NCBI GenBank assembly: GCA_002419465.1
Contig: DIGE01000004.1
Span: forward strand, 18,988-82,987
Source: Geobacter sp. UBA5730
Lineage (GTDB): Bacteria; Desulfobacterota; Desulfuromonadia; Geobacterales; Pseudopelobacteraceae
Direction: 5' to 3'
Length of the DNA: 64,000 bases
The position numbers and the translations under genes are program-made. The number at the start of each line of letters is the position of its first letter. The stretch's first letter is position 1. Of this stretch, positions 63,574 to 64,000 are shown one piece after another. Under the pieces are notes generated by a model, which saw nothing but the letters and a program-made list of their open reading frames with translations, had not been told where the DNA came from and did no database searches.

Positions 63574-63815
63574 GCTATTTCCCCCTTTGATTTACGTGCC
63601 TGCTTTGGCACCTGGCATTCAAATTCCTGTTCAATCTCCTGTAGAGCCAGCCAGCAGTCATCAAGCACTCTTCTCAGCTCTACAACGTTTGCTGCCCGTT
63701 TTTCCGGCAATACTCCGCGAAACGGATAACAACGTTCCTGCCAGCTTCCACCACTCAGCCGTTGCAGCTTCTGCGGCAGATGAACCCATGAGACCATACT
63801 CAGTTCATTATTCAT
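63570..63815 (-). CDS. Uncharacterised 81-residue protein
   Basis: 81 residues, overlapping the next gene by four bases (start 63573), so cotranslated. Basic, with VSWVHLPQKLQRLSGGSWQE, a helical stretch (VELRRVLDDCWLALQEIEQEF) and two cysteines apart from a possible C..C. No signal peptide or membrane segment. Not recognised; may assist the NifX-like partner. Confidence 0.6.
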   Translation of the reverse strand: MNNELSMVSWVHLPQKLQRLSGGSWQERCYPFRGVLPEKRAANVVELRRVLDDCWLALQEIEQEFECQVPKQARKSKGEIA

Positions 63816-63827
63816 ACGAACTCCTCG

Positions 63828-64000
63828 CTAAATGCCGCCCATGCAGAGGTATTTTACCTCGACAAATTCTTCAATACCATACTTAGAGCCTTCTCTGCCG
63901 ACCCCCGACTCCTTGACGCCGCCAAAGGGTGCCACCTCGGTGGAAACCAGTCCGGTGTTGATTCCCACCATGCCATATTCCAGGGCTTCCGCCACCCGCC
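63828..64000 (-). CDS. Aldehyde dehydrogenase, succinate-semialdehyde type (C-terminal part)
   Basis: The last 57 residues are visible; the rest lies beyond the window. [20 protein letters not shown] followed by [20 protein letters not shown] is the C-terminal hallmark of NAD(P)-dependent succinate-semialdehyde dehydrogenases (GabD type) in the aldehyde dehydrogenase superfamily. Ends 13 bp before the small protein at 63815, same direction. Confidence 0.85.
   Translation of the reverse strand, partial: RVAEALEYGMVGINTGLVSTEVAPFGGVKESGVGREGSKYGIEEFVEVKYLCMGGI

Overview
The window looks like chromosome from a Geobacter-type bacterium (Desulfuromonadota; a Geobacter/Trichlorobacter relative is my best guess). 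The reasons are the gene orders (pheA-tyrA-aroA-cmk-ispH-rpsA, tig-clpP-clpX-hup, thrS-infC-rpmI-rplT-pheS-pheT-ihfA-merR, plsX-fab-acpP-fabF-rpiB-glyA), the ferredoxin-linked 2-oxoglutarate oxidoreductase, the many multiheme c-type cytochromes, and a selenocysteine peroxiredoxin. There are no rRNA genes, CRISPR arrays or intact insertion sequences.

Layout. 1-206: 5' part of a MucR-type regulator, leftward. 393-2990: korDABC, then tRNA-Gln. 3.5-7.8 kb: rimI, pyrK, pyrD, a MscS channel fused to a cyclic-nucleotide-binding domain, and an HD protein. 7.9-14.5 kb: aromatic amino acid genes, cmk, ispH, rpsA. 14.6-18.9 kb: tRNAs (2 Leu, 2 identical Asp, Val), trigger factor, ClpP, ClpX, HU. 18.9-25.2 kb: a GT2 glycosyltransferase, FtsE/FtsX, an EnvC-like factor, a C-terminal processing protease and a YibQ-like deacetylase relative. 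25.2-25.4 kb: a small AT-rich element with imperfect terminal inverted repeats. 25.5-33.2 kb: tRNA-Val, thrS-infC(ATA start)-rpmI-rplT, pheST, ihfA, a MerR regulator, tRNA-Pro. 33.4-42.5 kb: yceD-rpmF-plsX and the fatty acid synthesis operon, rpiB, glyA, a Nudix hydrolase. 42.5-45.7 kb: a PHP-UvrD fusion, followed by a remnant of a CopG-type antitoxin.

46-64 kb is the accessory, energy-metabolism part and the most interesting. Three transcription units start from sigma-54 (-24/-12) promoters: A (47.7-49.7 kb, rightward), B (50.1-56.2 kb, rightward) and C (57.4-56.3 kb, leftward). Upstream of each I find two copies of a 20-bp motif (TGTAT-N8-YATRCRG or close to it). The proximal copy is centred 120-122 bp before the -12 element in all three units, and the distal one 94-100 bp further away. 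The units share duplicated small membrane proteins (two families split between A and C, a third between A and B) and two receiver-like proteins without the phosphoacceptor aspartate (A and B). Unit B encodes a quinone-linked periplasmic electron-transfer complex resembling HmcB/HmcC or HybA/HybB: a pentaheme cytochrome, a Tat-exported ferredoxin-like subunit, an NrfD-type membrane subunit, a dodecaheme cytochrome built of four triheme repeats, a heme-binding sensor-like protein without a kinase, and a four-helix membrane protein. Unit C ends with tatA.

57.7-64 kb, leftward: prxU (UGA-encoded selenocysteine with a SECIS hairpin), an octaheme cytochrome of the tetrathionate reductase type, a histidine kinase whose periplasmic sensor carries the same heme-type motifs as the kinase-less protein of unit B, a sigma-54-activating NtrC-type regulator (the obvious candidate to bind the 20-bp sites), a NifX/NifB-family protein, a small unknown protein and the end of an aldehyde dehydrogenase. 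The working model is that a heme-based redox or ligand signal controls this duplicated respiratory module through sigma-54; that link is inference, whereas the sites and duplications are visible in the sequence.
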